From Fasciolopsis buskii (Eukaryota; Platyhelminthes; Trematoda; Plagiorchiida; Fasciolidae), in assembly GCA_008360955.1 (NCBI GenBank), contig LUCM01006560.1:1-64000 (forward strand): a stretch of DNA of 64,000 nt. The letters are read 5' to 3'. Below the pieces are notes generated by a model. The model saw only the letters and a list, made by a program, of their open reading frames with translations, was not told the origin of the DNA and searched no databases. The position numbers and the translations under genes were made by a program. This document shows, one piece after another, positions 61,466-64,000 of the stretch. Each line of letters starts with the position of its first letter. The stretch's first letter is position 1.

Positions 61466-62880
61466 ATGGCTCCTAAGGAACAGGCCGCCATACCACGTAG
61501 ACTCTGTCAGTGACCTTCGGATTGTGGCTAACTGACGAACTTGCACATTAGGAGATTTGACGTGTGTTTTATCACGGAGTATTCAAGTTCAGTAAACTGC
61601 TGTGAGTCAACCCAGTTGGATTAATGGCAAAAACTTGACTCACACCGTTCCTTCGGGACTGGCGCTCCCAATACGAGTTCGACAGGCGTGCAGTGCTGAT
61701 GATTTCTGACAAGAATTCAACAGGTACACAACGCTTCGCTGTTTCCTATCGGTGATTTGGACTTCTAATGCTGGTCACTCCGGTGTGGTGTACTAGTCAA
61801 CGGGATGGATTCATTCCTACGATGATCCACCTATCCAGTTTACTTCATCTCAGTCGAAGCCCTGTCTCACTAATCACAATTGGTATCTATTATAATTTTT
61901 AGTGGTTATTCGAACAAGCATGTACAACATTGCCGTCCAGTTGGCTTTAAATGACGGGTTCACGCTTCGAGTTGAATGTGTAAATGATGAACAATATTGT
62001 TATATACCCCCAGTGCGGTACGATATTTTCAACCGCCGGTTCTGAATACACCTAAGGATGCCTTTGTAGTGAATGCGATAAAAATGCGTAATGACAGTGG
62101 AAAATCAACAGACCAGAAGCGTATCTCCAAAGCAAGCGATGCTGTCTTGTAATCAATTATGTGTCTGTCTAACTATCTGTCTCGTGTGCGCACAACCCAC
62201 CTGAGCACAAAAGAGGCCTGTTATATCTAGTTTCAGCCCACAGTAGAGACAGTTTTCCAGTTGTATCGGAAAGAACAAAATAATTAATGTCTTTGCCGCG
62301 TCTAGACAGCAAGCCTTGTAGGGCTGCGATAACGGGATTTATTTACTTAATTTACAGTCGTTTGTCAATGCTTGTCCAGTTCATTTACCCTGGTGATGAT
62401 GCACAACACGGATCAACGGTGAAGTTTCTTTACCACAGAGGACAGATTTTTTCCTTACCAATCACTTACTTTTCAAACTTATAAGTAGTACCTACCGCAG
62501 TTTGACACATACTAACAATCACTAGTATTTGTCCCGAACCCCGGGGAAATGAGCCAGGAGAAAAAGTCATCCAAAGAACTGTTTTTTTTTTGTTGTCTTG
62601 CTTATCAAGACTAACTGAAAATTTCTGTATTTGTGGACCCCGTATAATCGGGCAGGTAATTTAATTCGGCACGATCCAACTGATCCGTAAACAGTAATTT
62701 AATTAAATATTAATTACCGAGTCAGTTGCCTTACTATCTGCTGCAAACTTTAGCCGCTTACACAGCCGGTTTGCTAACTTTTTACTTGTTTGTTGATTTA
62801 CGATTTATTTCGGTGTTTACTAAACCAGTCACATGGTCAGTTAGTTAGGCAAATAGCTCATTTATTAGGCAGGTGTTTAA
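61466..62880. other. No gene recognised
   Basis: Nothing recognisable. A T-rich run lies at 62,581-62,591. Confidence 0.45.
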
Positions 62881-63020
62881 TAAGATGATTAACTAATTTA
62901 TTGGTCGGTTAGTCACCTACTTGCTTACTTAATTACTTACTTACTTACTTACTTACTCACTCATTCATTCACTCACTCACTCACTCACTCACTCACTTAC
63001 TTACTTACTTACTTACTTAC
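62881..63020. repeat. (ACTT/ACTC)n microsatellite, left part
   Basis: Imperfect then perfect ACTT and ACTC tetranucleotides, leading into the first copy of a 122-bp duplicated segment. Confidence 0.9.
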
Positions 63021-63142
63021 TTAGTCAGTAAATTAGATAGCTATTTAGCTAGTTAGATAGCTAATTAATTTGCTTGTTCGTCCATTTGCTTGATTGATAT
63101 TTCGGTTATTTATCTGTTAGCTAGTTGCTCAGTTAATTAACC
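63021..63142 (+). repeat. 122-bp duplication, first copy
   Basis: Identical to 63,231-63,352 by eye, starting TTAGTCAGTAAATTAG and ending AGTTAATTAACC. It is followed immediately by a single N. Confidence 0.95.
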
Positions 63143-63143
63143 N
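63143..63143. other. Single N (assembly join)
   Basis: The only ambiguous base in the window. It lies exactly between the first duplicated copy and a perfect (TACT)n run. Confidence 0.98.

Positions 63144-63230
<87 letters not shown>
63144..63230. repeat. Perfect (ACTT)n microsatellite
   Basis: About 21 uninterrupted tetranucleotides. The purity contrasts with the imperfect tract left of 63,020. Confidence 0.95.
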
Positions 63231-63233
<3 letters not shown>

Positions 63234-63352
63234 GTCAGTAAATTAGATAGCTATTTAGCTAGTTAGATAGCTAATTAATTTGCTTGTTCGTCCATTTGCT
63301 TGATTGATATTTCGGTTATTTATCTGTTAGCTAGTTGCTCAGTTAATTAACC
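63231..63352 (+). repeat. 122-bp duplication, second copy
   Basis: Exact copy of 63,021-63,142, offset by 210 bp. After it the sequence continues uniquely (AATTGGCTTACAACC). Confidence 0.95.
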
Positions 63353-64000
63353 AATTGGCTTACAACCACATCTTGTAGGACAGTAACATAAAATATTTTA
63401 TCACTAATATTTTCGGTGTTATTTGTTTTTACTTACCATATTCGTCCTCCAAATCAAAATCAAGTTTCAAATTTTAGCCATGTGCGGGATCGCTTTCCAT
63501 CCCTTTCAAATGACCTTTTCAAGAAATTTTTGTCCTTGTCAAAATATCCCCTATCCCATTTTGGAAAACATAAATGTTAGCCCTGATGACTGTTCGGTTT
63601 AGGATACTTTCGGTTTCCGCATTTCGTGGCCCAGAATTGGATAGGCATATCGTTGTCTCACTAGGCCCGTGGCCCAAGCGATTGTAGATCAACGCACAAA
63701 TAATCAATGCAAGTTACACCAAGTGTGTCATTGTGCCCCGTGTCGGAAGGGGCATTCCGCAGTTTGAGGCGAACAAGAATGTGAACATTCCAGGGGGATA
63801 GCGTGAACCCCGAGGGGCTTTTACATCGCAAAGAAGATATTTAAAGAATCTCTGAATCCCGTGAGATATCCATTTACAGAGTGCACATGGAACCGCGACC
63901 GCTTAGCCCTGCTTGTATTTAATATTTACAGTATTTGTCTTATCGGATCGTTTATAACTCCCATATGAGCCGGCCTAAAAGCCCCTAGAACCTGCTGTTC
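63353..64000. other. No gene recognised
   Basis: Ordinary sequence to the window end. Confidence 0.45.

Overview
The window reads as a stretch of repeat-rich animal nuclear DNA, most likely from a flatworm and probably a digenean fluke (a Fasciola-like genome would fit). The reasons are a middling base composition, no bacterial-style operons, tRNA-derived SINEs, decayed Penelope-like and RTE/SR2-like retroelements of the kind found in flukes, and a ~0.3 kb hammerhead-ribozyme satellite like those known from schistosomes. The organism assignment is inference. I find no protein-coding gene I can name with confidence. The long open frames are mostly chance frames or pieces of dead retroelements, and only three weak exon-like segments are listed.

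Layout. 1-95 is a (TAATAC)n microsatellite at the window edge. 0.1-12.9 kb is mostly unrecognised intergenic or intronic sequence with a few microsatellites. 12,936-14,653 is a tandem array of a 307-bp unit, the highlight of the window. On the minus strand each full unit carries a type I hammerhead ribozyme with a complete core, preceded by a TATA-like box, an A-box-like and a B-box-like element in the order expected of an RNA polymerase III gene. This is the architecture of a metazoan retrozyme, a small self-cleaving RNA that can become circular. 14.7-27.7 kb holds a worn SINE (16.7 kb), one copy of an unnamed dispersed repeat (18.2 kb) and a solitary Penelope-type tail (22.3 kb). 27.7 kb has a well-preserved SINE.

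28,550-34,521 is a large inverted-repeat structure. Two arms of about 0.7 kb, nearly identical, flank a 4.6-kb spacer holding a degenerate, 3'-truncated LINE with recognisable AP-endonuclease and reverse-transcriptase parts. 40.5-42.3 kb is a SINE cluster with three copies from two families. 52.5 kb has the second copy of the unnamed dispersed repeat. 58.5-60.5 kb has two Penelope-like relics head to head: a minus-strand GIY-YIG piece and a plus-strand RT plus GIY-YIG body followed by a hammerhead-like tail. 61.4 kb has a third SINE type. 62.9-63.35 kb is an (ACTT)n region with an exact 122-bp duplication around a single N, almost certainly an assembly artefact.

Functionally, the only element that looks potentially active is the hammerhead array: five copies have an intact catalytic core and the full copies are homogenised. 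The retroelements are all frameshifted or truncated and cannot encode working proteins as they stand.
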